The notes: generated by a model from the sequence alone, not told the origin. DNA of 19,632 nt from Altererythrobacter sp. (GCA_023299945.1 JALZVZ010000095.1:1-19632), one strand, 5' to 3'. Shown: positions 8,067 to 15,785, counted from the stretch's first letter. Made by a program: numbers and translations.

Positions 8067-8942
8067 ATGTTATATCGCATGATGACTTTGAAAAAGACTC
8101 TCAAAACACTCGCAGCGAGCGCTCTCGCACTTTTTGGCGGCGCGACTATGGCAGGGGCTCAAACTCTTCCGGCGGTGGCTGCCAACCCAGCGTCAATCGC
8201 GATTGACGCCAGCGCGCTGAACGCCGGTGACGAGGCCAGCCTAGGCGACCGCGCGGTGCAAGTTGTCGAACCGGGCTATTCACCCTCGCCCGAACCAATG
8301 CTGGCTGATGCGCCAGTATCGATCGCAAGCGCGACCTCTGCTGTGCAAACGAGCGCAGCGGCGCCCATTACCAACGTTATTCCGGCAATCACCGCTCCTC
8401 AGGAACGCACTGCTGCTCGGTTAATTTCGAGCCCGATGGTGCAGGACGTGCCCAAAACTCTCGTCGCCCAAGAGAAAAAAGACCCCTTTGTGATCAATTC
8501 AATCCTCGAGATTGATGGTCCGATCAAATATGGTGAGTGGTTCTGGGATGATGAAGGCGTGCCGCCTGGACCACTGGTTATGACCGTCGATCTGGATGCA
8601 CGTGTAATATCAGTTTTCCGCGGCGGACATGAAATTGGCGCAGCTGCGGCATTGCTCGGCACGAAAAAGCACCCGACGCCGTTGGGCACGTTCAAAATCC
8701 TGACCAAGGAAAAGGACAATGTGTCTGAAAAATATGACAATGCGCCTATGCCGTGGTCATTGCGGCTGACGTGGAGCGGGATCATGATCCACGGTTCGCA
8801 GGTCGAAAATGGCTATGCCAGCCATGGCTGTGTTGGGGTACCCGATGAGTTTGCCGAGAAATTGTTCGGCCTTGCTAAGCTGGGCGACAAAGTCATTATT
8901 ACACGCGGCGAAACAGCTGCTGTTGGCGATAAGTTACTTTAG
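8067..8942 (+). CDS. Secreted L,D-transpeptidase (YkuD domain)
   Basis: YkuD-domain enzymes form 3-3 peptidoglycan cross-links or attach lipoproteins to peptidoglycan in the periplasm. The N-terminus is a Sec signal peptide: a KK-containing n-region, a hydrophobic stretch around residues 14-26, and a likely signal peptidase I site after AGA at 30-31. ATGs at 8079 and 8082 give a more typical signal peptide, so the true start may be there. Residues 33-140 are an Ala/Pro/Ser-rich region of unknown role. The YkuD domain runs from about 168 to 280, with LGTKKHPTPLGTFKI, IHGS (His242) and SHGCVGV with His253 and the nucleophile Cys255. Which reaction it carries out (cross-linking or lipoprotein tethering) cannot be told. 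It converges on tilS across 69 bp. Confidence 0.9.
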   Translation: MLYRMMTLKKTLKTLAASALALFGGATMAGAQTLPAVAANPASIAIDASALNAGDEASLGDRAVQVVEPGYSPSPEPMLADAPVSIASATSAVQTSAAAPITNVIPAITAPQERTAARLISSPMVQDVPKTLVAQEKKDPFVINSILEIDGPIKYGEWFWDDEGVPPGPLVMTVDLDARVISVFRGGHEIGAAAALLGTKKHPTPLGTFKILTKEKDNVSEKYDNAPMPWSLRLTWSGIMIHGSQVENGYASHGCVGVPDEFAEKLFGLAKLGDKVIITRGETAAVGDKLL

Positions 8943-9011
8943 TAAGTACATCCGTAGGGGGCAGGTTTCAAAACTGTTGCTCGGCCCGCAATTACGCAGT
9001 AAACCTCTGGT

Positions 9012-10010
9012 TTAATTGGAATTATTCCGATACGGCTCTCGCTTGAGTACGATTGTGCTATTTTCTGTCCGGGCGAGCACTCCAGCAACGTTGGAAGCCT
9101 CGCCCAAGTCCAATTTTCGCAGCATATTGGCGGCAGGCCCCATGCCTTGCGTTGCACGGTCAGCGCCGACCAAATGCCCGATCGCACGCATGATAATTCT
9201 GAGCGCGACTGGACGGCGCACCGGATGCTCAAGGGCCCGCGAAGGCGTATAATGCACCGCTTCTCTGCCCGCTGAAACACAGGCATCCCATTCCTCATCA
9301 GCCAAGGCGCGGACCATCATATCGGCCTCGGCCAAATGCTTTGCACTCACCGCCATTTGCAACGGGTTAAGCCAATCCGCCTCGGCCAGCGCTTTGCGGA
9401 TGCGCGCCCGATCAAAGCGGTCATCCTCATTGCTGGGATCGCGCATGGGCGTAATACCAGCTTCGCGAACGATTGCCTCAAGTTCGCTTTTTCGCCAATC
9501 GAGCAATGGGCGCATTAGCGGCGGCATATCTGTGCCGGTTTGAGCAGGAATGCGCGTGCTTTCACGAATGCCGGCCAGCCCGCCAATCCCGCTACCCCGA
9601 TTTAAACGCATCAACAGTGTTTCGGCTTGATCATCAGCGTGATGCGCCGTCATGAGCGCAGATAACCCAGCATCAGCTGCCCACTGACCCAGCGCAGCGT
9701 AGCGCGCCTCGCGGGCGCCCGCTTGGACATTGCCGGCTGCGACATCGACACACAGCACTGCATGGGGAACGTCCAATTTTTGGCAGAGTTGGCCTGCAAA
9801 AGCCGCTTCCCCTGCGCTTTCTTTGCGCAATCCGTGATCGACTGTGGCCGCATGCACTTTGCCAGGCCGCTCTGCATGGGCGAGCAATAAGAGCGCGATA
9901 CTATCCGGTCCGCCAGACAGAGCAACGCCGACAGCGGCCCCGCTTGGCTCTAGGCGATTAAGGCTTGCGCTAAATCGCGCCGCGCCATCTGGGCCGGATG
10001 CGCTATCAAT
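9012..10010 (-). CDS. tilS: tRNA(Ile)-lysidine synthase, apparent ATT start
   Basis: TilS uses ATP to attach lysine to C34 of the CAU-anticodon isoleucine tRNA so that AUA codons are read correctly; it is normally essential. The frame contains the PP-loop ATP-binding motif LSGGPDS (rc 9920-9900), VDHGLR, and TAHHADDQAETLLMRLNRGSG, all typical of TilS. The first ATG, GTG or TTG in the frame is a TTG at 9887, downstream of the PP-loop, which would remove an essential motif. The frame is open upstream to a TGA at 10040-10038. The best placed candidate is ATT at 10010-10008, which overlaps the cpoB stop as TGATT, a one-base change from the common TGATG coupling junction. CTG at 10013 or 10016 is the alternative. 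With ATT the product is 332 residues. Confidence 0.88.
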   Translation of the reverse strand: MDSASGPDGAARFSASLNRLEPSGAAVGVALSGGPDSIALLLLAHAERPGKVHAATVDHGLRKESAGEAAFAGQLCQKLDVPHAVLCVDVAAGNVQAGAREARYAALGQWAADAGLSALMTAHHADDQAETLLMRLNRGSGIGGLAGIRESTRIPAQTGTDMPPLMRPLLDWRKSELEAIVREAGITPMRDPSNEDDRFDRARIRKALAEADWLNPLQMAVSAKHLAEADMMVRALADEEWDACVSAGREAVHYTPSRALEHPVRRPVALRIIMRAIGHLVGADRATQGMGPAANMLRKLDLGEASNVAGVLARTENSTIVLKREPYRNNSN

Positions 10011-10948
10011 CAGCAGCTCACTTTCTTGCGATTGCTCTCATATTGGTCGGAGAGGCGGCCCGAGGCCAATGCCGGATAAGTTTCACCAAATTCTGCCAGA
10101 GCGATGCAAGCACGGCTCGTGTCTTCCATCGCAATCATGGATTGCGCAAGGAACAGCAGACTGTCGCCTGCGCGCGCAGCCTTTTTATCCGACTGATAAT
10201 TGCGCAGGAACCATGGGGCGGCCTCGCGCGCTTGATTATTGTCGAGATAGGCGCGGCCAAGCAAATTGCGGCCATATGTTGTGCGCCAATGTGAAGGATG
10301 TTCCTCCACAAACTTGCTCAATTGCTGCTGCGCTTCTGGATAAAAACCGGCTTGCCAAAGGCGGAAGCCGTAAGAATATTCATCATCTGCCGCATCATCT
10401 GTTTGCGGCTTTGTGATGGCTTGCACCGCCGCCACGCGCTGAGCCGAGGGAGCTGTCGCTGCTGGCGTACTGGATGCAGCGTTTGCCTCCAGCGAGTTGG
10501 ATGCAGACGTTGGTGTAGTAGGGCTTGCCAAAACGGGCGTGCTGCTGGGCGCAGTCATGGAAATGCCGCCATTGGTATCGACGCCTTCGAGTGCGCGAAC
10601 CCGGATATCGAGGCCAGAGATCGAATTGGTGTTCACTTCGCTCTCAGCCGTTAGGCGCTGCAATTGCAATTCTATCGCTTCGAGACGCGCGAGAATATCG
10701 GTTACAGCCGTTGTCGAATTCGGGTTGGTCGATGCGTCAGTCGCACCGCTAGCAGAATCGATTTGCGGCTCAAAGAAACGCCCTTCGCCGCCGGGGAACA
10801 CACGCCGTTGGAGCGCGCGGACTTCCGCTTCAACCTTGCGCAAGCGCGCCTCTGAAACATCATCTTGCGCCATGGCGGGCATTGGCGTTGTGGCGACTAC
10901 GCTGGCCGCCAATAGTGGCGCGACAAACCGCAAAATTGGGGATGACAT
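10010..10948 (-). CDS. cpoB: Cell division coordinator CpoB / YbgF-like periplasmic protein
   Basis: In E. coli, CpoB is a periplasmic partner of Tol-Pal that coordinates peptidoglycan synthesis with outer-membrane constriction. The 312-residue product begins with a signal peptide ending in AMAQ. A heptad-like segment, VSEARLRKVEAEVRALQRRV, follows and fits the N-terminal trimerising coiled coil; a second LEAIELQLQRLTAESEV segment may extend it. A Ser/Thr/Ala-rich linker leads to C-terminal tetratricopeptide repeats (EYSYGFRLWQAGFYPEAQQQLSKF, then NLLGRAYLDNNQAREAA). AGGAG (rc 10964-10960) lies 11 bases before the ATG. Its stop overlaps the inferred tilS start. No tol or pal gene is in the window. 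The family call is good; function is inferred from E. coli. Confidence 0.82.
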   Translation of the reverse strand: MSSPILRFVAPLLAASVVATTPMPAMAQDDVSEARLRKVEAEVRALQRRVFPGGEGRFFEPQIDSASGATDASTNPNSTTAVTDILARLEAIELQLQRLTAESEVNTNSISGLDIRVRALEGVDTNGGISMTAPSSTPVLASPTTPTSASNSLEANAASSTPAATAPSAQRVAAVQAITKPQTDDAADDEYSYGFRLWQAGFYPEAQQQLSKFVEEHPSHWRTTYGRNLLGRAYLDNNQAREAAPWFLRNYQSDKKAARAGDSLLFLAQSMIAMEDTSRACIALAEFGETYPALASGRLSDQYESNRKKVSC

Positions 10949-11149
10949 TTCGGCGTAAGCTCCTCAGATCCGTTCAAATTCATATGCTTGGCAGCGCAAG
11001 CAAATCGCTGCGACGCCATAGTTGAATAAATCCAACCGCATTTACCATAACGGAATGTGCCCAGCGTGGACAGCCAAGTCGAGCGGATAAACAACCAAAA
11101 TCGTGGGAAACCCCCGATTGATCGCAATAACAGGCACAACTTAGCCGAT

Positions 11150-12001
11150 TTAAGTGGCTGGCTGCGTGCTTTCCTCAGCCGCAGGCTCTTCAGCACTTCT
11201 GGCTAGCAATGCTTCGGCTGAGATCACAATATCACTGACCACGCGCGGCTCTGGATCAAGCACTGGCACGGACTGCCCGCCAATGGTGATGGCGAATGCA
11301 TCGGGCCGCCCAGTGCGAATTTGCGGCTCAACCGCTTGTGCTGGCACAGTCCATGCCTCGCCTTTTGCCATGAGTTTTTCGAGCAATACATTGCTTGAAC
11401 CATCATAAAACCGCACCCAAATGCCGTCCTCTTGCGCGGTAAAAACAACCGGCCCATCAGGCGCAACAGCAGCGCCGCTGGCTCCGCCTTCTGTCCCATC
11501 TTCGCCGCCTGTTGCATCGGCAAGAGCCGCCGCCGCATCATCGACCAGCGATCCTGGGCTGGCGCCCGTTCCGTAATAGGTGTTATAAAACATGTAAGCG
11601 CCAACGCCCAGCGCGATGACCGCAAATAGCGAGAGCCAAGTGAGCCCTGCACCCGGCACTTTGCCGGGATCGCCTGGTTCAAAATCTGCGCTCCGGTCAA
11701 GCGTGCCACCTTCAGGGACTTCCAGCGCCATATTCTCGCGCACGCCATCGGCAATCTCTTCCTCATTCTCACCAACAACCCGCGCATAGGTTTTTGCAAA
11801 ACCAATGGCATAGGTGCGGCCCGGCAGAGAGCCGAACTTGCCTTGCTCCATCAATTCCAAATGGCGGTTGGTGATACGCGTTTTGGCCGAGACCTGTTCG
11901 ATCGACATGCCCTTCGCCTCGCGCGCTTGACGCAATCGTTCAGCCGCGCCTTGGGGCGCAATATCGGTCTCGGTTGCGACAGCGAGTTCCTCTTCACTCA
12001 T
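11150..12001 (-). CDS. RodZ-like HTH membrane protein (HTH_25 plus DUF4115)
   Basis: The 283 residues follow RodZ architecture. An N-terminal Xre/RodZ-type helix-turn-helix spans about 17-90 (AERLRQAREAKGMSIEQVSAKTRI shows the fold). A transmembrane helix lies near 119-140, then a low-complexity periplasmic linker, then a C-terminal DUF4115 domain (about 175-265, VFTAQEDGIWVRFYD onwards). RodZ anchors the MreB cytoskeleton to the cell-wall elongation machinery in rod-shaped bacteria. The start ATG has AAGG eight bases upstream. It lies between ptsP and cpoB, 201 bp before cpoB, and is probably transcribed in part from its own promoter. Short RodZ-like proteins can also serve as regulators, so I give no gene symbol. 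Confidence 0.83.
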   Translation of the reverse strand: MSEEELAVATETDIAPQGAAERLRQAREAKGMSIEQVSAKTRITNRHLELMEQGKFGSLPGRTYAIGFAKTYARVVGENEEEIADGVRENMALEVPEGGTLDRSADFEPGDPGKVPGAGLTWLSLFAVIALGVGAYMFYNTYYGTGASPGSLVDDAAAALADATGGEDGTEGGASGAAVAPDGPVVFTAQEDGIWVRFYDGSSNVLLEKLMAKGEAWTVPAQAVEPQIRTGRPDAFAITIGGQSVPVLDPEPRVVSDIVISAEALLARSAEEPAAEESTQPAT

Positions 12002-12031
12002 TTTATTGGCCTTTTTGACCCATGTGGTTAA

Positions 12032-12065
12032 CGCGCATCCAAAAGCGCGGGCGACCTTATGTCAA
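12032..12065 (-). promoter_or_regulatory. Putative promoter of the RodZ-like gene
   Basis: On the minus strand a perfect -35 hexamer, TTGACA (12065-12060), is followed after 17 bp by TTGGAT (12042-12037), a weak -10. An inverted repeat with arms CGCGC (12032-12036) and GCGCG (12045-12049) surrounds the -10 and could be an operator or a leader hairpin. The sequence lies 36-64 bp before the RodZ-like start. The weak -10 keeps this tentative. Confidence 0.35.
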
Positions 12066-12177
12066 GCGCATATTGGCAAGCCGAAGTCAGAGGTTACGCC
12101 ATATGGAGCAGAATTCATGTGCGTTTAGAAAGACATGGACTGCAAAGCATGAAAGCGCACGGCAGGCCCGCTTCCCA

Positions 12178-14448
12178 TCAATCCACTTCAATATCGCGCT
12201 GCTTGGCCCATTCGGTGAGCTCATGACGCAGGTTTGCAGCCGGATCGGCCAGCCAACCCTCAACCGCCGCGCTCAATTCGTCCAAGTTAATCTGGCGGAC
12301 CAAATCCTTAATCGGAGCAATAGCGGCTGGCGTGATCGAAAGTCGCCGAATGCCAATGCCGAGCAATGCCAGAGCCTCTAACCGCCTGCCGCCCATCTCG
12401 CCGCAGACGCCGAGGCTTATTCCGGAGCCATGCGTTCCGCGCTCAACTCGCTGCAAGAACCGCAGGATCGGCGCAGAAAGCCAATCATAACGCTCCGCCA
12501 ATTTGGGGTTTGCACGGTCAGCGGCAAATAGAAATTGCGTCAAATCATTGGTGCCAACAGAAAGGAAGCTGAGTTTGGGCAAAAGCAGATCGAGCACTTC
12601 GGCCAAAGCTGGCACTTCGAGCATGGCGCCATAGCGTATTTCTACTGGTACTTTCTTTTTCGCCCGCTTCATAAATCCCAGCTGTTCCTCAAAGACTTTC
12701 TTCGCCTCATCAAATTCCCAAGGCTCTGAAACCATGGGGAACATTACATTGAGCGTGCGTCCGCCAGCCGCCTCAATCAGGGACCGCGCCTGAATTTTCA
12801 TCAAGCCTTCGCGTTCCAATGCCAGCCGCAAAGCGCGCCAGCCCATGGCCGGATTTTCATCATGCACAGCCTCTTCGCTGGAGAGGTAAGGCACGGCCTT
12901 ATCGCCGCCAATATCGACCGTGCGAAAGACGACGGGTTTATCGCCCGCGGCATCCAGAACATCGCGGTAAAGCCGTGTCTGCTGCTCGCGCTTGGGCAAG
13001 GTTGCCGACACCAAGAATTGAAATTCCGTCCGGAAAAGTCCGACACCATCTGCGCCGGTGAGCGGCAATGAACTCATATCATCGCGCAGCCCCGCATTCA
13101 TCATCACTTCGATGCGCGTTCCGCATTTCGTAACCGGTTCCACATCGCGCAAAGCGGCATAGGCGGCGCGGCGCAGCCTCGATTTGGCAAAGCGGTCTTC
13201 GAAAGCCTCCGCCATAGAATTAGAGGGGCGGACTGTGGCAAGCGCTTGATCGGCATCGAGCAATATCTCATCGCCGTCACGGATCAATCCGCGCAGACCA
13301 CGCGCACGGCCCAGAACCGGCACGCCCATAGCGCGCGCAACAATCACCACATGGGCGGTGAGCGAGCCTTCTGCTAAGATCACGCCCTTGAGCTTGCGCT
13401 TATCATATTCAAGCAGTTCTGCTGGGCCCAAATTGCGCGCTAGCAAAATGGTATCACGGCGCAAACCTTGGCTGGCGGCGGTTCCCAATTGGCCCGACAC
13501 AATGCGCACAAGGCGGTTGGCGAGATCTTCCAGATCGTGCATCCGGTCGGCCAATAGCGGATCATCAATCTGGCGCATCCTTAGGCGCGTATGCTGCTGC
13601 ACCCGCTCAATCGCCGCCTCTGCCGTTAGCCCGCTATCGATCGCCTCATTGATGCGGCGCGACCACCCTTCATCGTAAGCGAACATTTTATAGGTCTCGA
13701 GCACTTCTTCATGCTCGCCGCCCACACCAAATTCCGCCTGGCTGGTCATGTTGTCGATCTGCTCGCGCATCTTATCAAAGGCGCGGTAAACCCGTTGGCG
13801 CTCCAGCTCGATATCATCGGCCATGATCTGCTCGATTTGAACGCGCGGTTGGTGATAGACAGCGCGGCCCGCCGCCAAACCTTTGACCAAGGTCAGCCCG
13901 GATAGGCTTTGCGTGCCGGTTAGCCCCTCCGAAAGCCCGCTTGCATCCTCTTCATCAACCAATTCAGCATTGGCGATTAGTTCAGACAGGACCATGGCGG
14001 TGGTTTGCAGCGCCTCAATCTCGACCTCTTCATATCGGCGCGGATCGACATGCTGGACGCATAATACCCCCACGGCCCGCTCGCGGTAAACGATCGGCAC
14101 ACCGGCAAAGGAGTGAAACTTATCCTCGCCTGTTTCTGGCCGATAGAGAAAGTCGGGATGCGCCTTTGCCTCGGCCAGATTGAGCATTTCATTATTGGCC
14201 GCAATCGTGCCGGTCAGCCCCTCGCCCAGAGCCATGCGCGTGACGTGGACGGCTGACTGGTTGAGCCCGCGTGTGGCGAACAGTTCCAGCATGCTGTCGC
14301 GCAGCAGATAGATCGAGCACGCCTCGCTATCGAGGCTGGTGCCGATCACATCCACTACGGAATCGAGCTTTCCCTGCGCATGCATACGCGAGGCCATCAC
14401 CTCGTGCAGGCTGGTCAAAATTTCTCTGGCGGCGGCGGCGGCTGTCAT
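12178..14448 (-). CDS. ptsP: PTS-Ntr enzyme I (phosphoenolpyruvate-protein phosphotransferase PtsP)
   Basis: PtsP takes phosphate from PEP and passes it to NPr, starting the nitrogen-related PTS regulatory chain. The 756 residues (E. coli 748) begin with a GAF domain (about 1-165), which in other bacteria senses glutamine. The enzyme I N-domain follows from about 180. GSLTAHVVIVAR carries the phosphorylated His366 (E. coli PtsP His356). The PEP-binding barrel has FRTVDIGGDK (508-517), ENPAMGWRALR (Arg538), and LGVCGEMGG with catalytic Cys682. All key residues are present. No NPr or EIIA-Ntr gene is in the window. It reads in the same direction as the RodZ-like gene, 176 bp upstream of it. Confidence 0.95.
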   Translation of the reverse strand: MTAAAAAREILTSLHEVMASRMHAQGKLDSVVDVIGTSLDSEACSIYLLRDSMLELFATRGLNQSAVHVTRMALGEGLTGTIAANNEMLNLAEAKAHPDFLYRPETGEDKFHSFAGVPIVYRERAVGVLCVQHVDPRRYEEVEIEALQTTAMVLSELIANAELVDEEDASGLSEGLTGTQSLSGLTLVKGLAAGRAVYHQPRVQIEQIMADDIELERQRVYRAFDKMREQIDNMTSQAEFGVGGEHEEVLETYKMFAYDEGWSRRINEAIDSGLTAEAAIERVQQHTRLRMRQIDDPLLADRMHDLEDLANRLVRIVSGQLGTAASQGLRRDTILLARNLGPAELLEYDKRKLKGVILAEGSLTAHVVIVARAMGVPVLGRARGLRGLIRDGDEILLDADQALATVRPSNSMAEAFEDRFAKSRLRRAAYAALRDVEPVTKCGTRIEVMMNAGLRDDMSSLPLTGADGVGLFRTEFQFLVSATLPKREQQTRLYRDVLDAAGDKPVVFRTVDIGGDKAVPYLSSEEAVHDENPAMGWRALRLALEREGLMKIQARSLIEAAGGRTLNVMFPMVSEPWEFDEAKKVFEEQLGFMKRAKKKVPVEIRYGAMLEVPALAEVLDLLLPKLSFLSVGTNDLTQFLFAADRANPKLAERYDWLSAPILRFLQRVERGTHGSGISLGVCGEMGGRRLEALALLGIGIRRLSITPAAIAPIKDLVRQINLDELSAAVEGWLADPAANLRHELTEWAKQRDIEVD

Positions 14449-14554
14449 GATGTGGACCCGCCTATAGCAAGCGCTGCAAAATGCAAAATTTCAGCCTATC
14501 AAATGGCCCGCTCAAACAGCCTATTCCTAAAGGCGTCTGGTGCAGGCGCTTGGT

Positions 14555-14719
14555 TCAGGCTGGCGAGTATTGCGCCAGCTCTTCCTTTATTCGCAACTTC
14601 TGTTTTTTGAGCGCATGGACAGCAACATCATCAGGCGCCGGACGGTTCAGCTCATCATGAAGTTTTGCTTCAAGATTAGCGTGTTTCGTTTCCAGTGCAG
14701 TGATGTGGGACGTTGCCAT
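14555..14719 (-). CDS. Small DUF465 / YdcH family protein
   Basis: The 54 residues from ATG at 14719 (MATSHITALETKHANLEAKL..., ending LRIKEELAQYSPA) fit the short helical-hairpin DUF465/YdcH family: ALETKHANLEAKL and then the HALKKQKLRIKEEL core. The frame extends upstream to 14776, but GGAGAA lies at a proper distance before the 14719 ATG, so I use that start. The function of the family is not established. It stands head to head with a second member across 185 bp. Confidence 0.85.
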   Translation of the reverse strand: MATSHITALETKHANLEAKLHDELNRPAPDDVAVHALKKQKLRIKEELAQYSPA

Positions 14720-14904
14720 TATGCGTTCTCCTAAAAGAGTTGTATAACCACGGTTCTCGAACGACTCAGAGACCACTCCGGTCCTTCCAAGTCATATACA
14801 ATCATATCAGCGCGCACTTGGCAAAGCCTTCCGGTTGGTTACTTATAGTGTTGTTAATGGAATTGGATAAACAGTGCGCGTTCAGCGGCGAAAAGGCGAT
14901 TTGG
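14720..14904. promoter_or_regulatory. Divergent intergenic region between two DUF465 genes
   Basis: The 185 bp must hold promoters for both small genes. On the plus strand TATAGT (14844-14849) matches the -10 consensus at five of six positions, with TTGGCA (14818-14823) upstream at a long spacing of 20 bp. On the minus strand TATGAT lies near 14801-14806, with no clear -35. A plus-strand extension of the downstream gene could start at ATG 14857. I see no terminator or strong repeat. Confidence 0.3.
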
Positions 14905-15102
14905 GTGAACGATAAAGAACTGACAAAACAGCGGACCGTTCTTTTGTCAGAACATCGCGATCTGGATGCGGCGATTGCAGCCCTGACCGAGTCGGGATCC
15001 ACCGACCAGTTGCAAATTGCGCGATTAAAAAAACGCAAATTGCGGCTGAAGGATCAAATTTCCGCAATCGAAGATCAATTGGTCCCCGACATTATTGCAT
15101 AA
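14905..15102 (+). CDS. Small DUF465 / YdcH family protein, second copy
   Basis: The 65 residues from GTG at 14905 read VNDKELTKQRTVLLSEHRD and continue to ARLKKRKLRLKDQISAIEDQ and the end LVPDIIA. The LSEHRDLDAAI and LKKRKLRLKD blocks are characteristic of alphaproteobacterial DUF465 proteins of about 65 residues. An in-frame ATG at 14857 would add 16 residues with no family resemblance; AAAAGG before the GTG supports the shorter form. The family forms an alpha-helical hairpin of unknown role. It diverges from the other copy and shares the RLKKxKLRxK core with it. Confidence 0.85.
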   Translation: MNDKELTKQRTVLLSEHRDLDAAIAALTESGSTDQLQIARLKKRKLRLKDQISAIEDQLVPDIIA

Positions 15103-15312
15103 GCGAAAATTACGCTTTGCAACAATTGTAAGTGCCTCAAAAACGGCCCCTTTTCATAGTGAATCTTCAGTTAATTATTCCCGCAAACTACGAAAAAATA
15201 AGGCGAAATACGCAGTAAAACCGTGCCGAGGCGGGACAAGCGCGGCTTTGGTTGCGGACAATTGGTTTAGGGGGCTGGCCAGCAACTGATCACCGGCCTA
15301 GCCCAATGATCG
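15103..15312. other. 210-bp intergenic stretch without a supported gene
   Basis: A weak stem, AAGCG (15101-15105) with CGCTT (15113-15117), overlaps the upstream stop codon but lacks a T-run. The middle (about 15170-15225) is clearly A/T-richer than the flanks. This could be a promoter region for the DUF1465 gene, but I find no convincing -35/-10 pair. Confidence 0.3.
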
Positions 15313-15774
15313 GTGTCTAACCCCAGCTCTCTTTCCCGCCCGATTATTGAGGCGCTATATCATGAATCGCTCATGCTGGCCGATGAAGTGCGTGCGGTGT
15401 TCGCATTGGGCGTCTGCGATGATTATGCCCGCATCAGCGACCACACGCGCCTTGCCCTGTCGAGCGAAGGGCTAAAGGCAACCACGCGGATGATGCATAT
15501 TCTGGCATGGCTGCTCAATCAGCGCGCATTTTTGGCCGGAGAGATGAGCGAGCACCAATTGCGCAAGCATGGTTGCCTGCCCGAGGATCGCCTGCCGCGC
15601 TACGAAGATGTCGGCAAGCTTGAACTGGGCACGCGCGAGTTAATCGAAGACACAGTGCAATTACACAGCCGCATTGCCCGGCTCGACAATGCATGGCGCG
15701 AAGATTTCCTGATGCGCCCCGATGTGCATGTGATGCGCGATCAATTGGGACGCTCCCTCGCACGGCAGCGTTAA
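15313..15774 (+). CDS. DUF1465 family protein, RcdA-like
   Basis: The 153 residues match DUF1465 (PF07323), the family of Caulobacter RcdA. The helical blocks RPIIEALYHESLMLADEVRAVF, then the TTRMMHILAWLLNQRAFLAGEMS segment, are characteristic. In Caulobacter, RcdA is an adaptor that helps ClpXP degrade the cell-cycle regulator CtrA. The start is GTG at 15313; the nearby ATG at 15306 is out of frame and closes at once. No Shine-Dalgarno sequence is seen. Whether this protein does the same job here is inferred from the family. The gene converges on glpK, with 11 bases between the stops. Confidence 0.82.
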   Translation: MSNPSSLSRPIIEALYHESLMLADEVRAVFALGVCDDYARISDHTRLALSSEGLKATTRMMHILAWLLNQRAFLAGEMSEHQLRKHGCLPEDRLPRYEDVGKLELGTRELIEDTVQLHSRIARLDNAWREDFLMRPDVHVMRDQLGRSLARQR

Positions 15775-15785
15775 ACAAAATCCAA

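Noticed and set aside
8943..9011. Bidirectional terminator between the L,D-transpeptidase gene and tilS
   Set aside because: Only a short TTACT/AGTAA repeat across the stop codon is visible; no stable GC stem with a T-tract.
9012..9887. TilS starting at TTG 9887
   Set aside because: This would remove the PP-loop motif SGGPDS, which is coded directly upstream in the same open frame.
10897..11196. 99-codon minus-strand frame between the RodZ-like gene and cpoB
   Set aside because: It overlaps the ends of both genes in other frames and its product has no recognisable feature; the 201-bp gap is better seen as non-coding.
14555..14776. 73-residue form of the minus-strand DUF465 protein
   Set aside because: The extra 19 residues do not resemble the family, and a good GGAGAA ribosome site precedes the ATG at 14719.
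14713..15102. 129-residue form of the plus-strand DUF465 protein
   Set aside because: It would begin inside the other gene on the opposite strand, and the added residues lack family resemblance; GTG 14905 gives the usual size.
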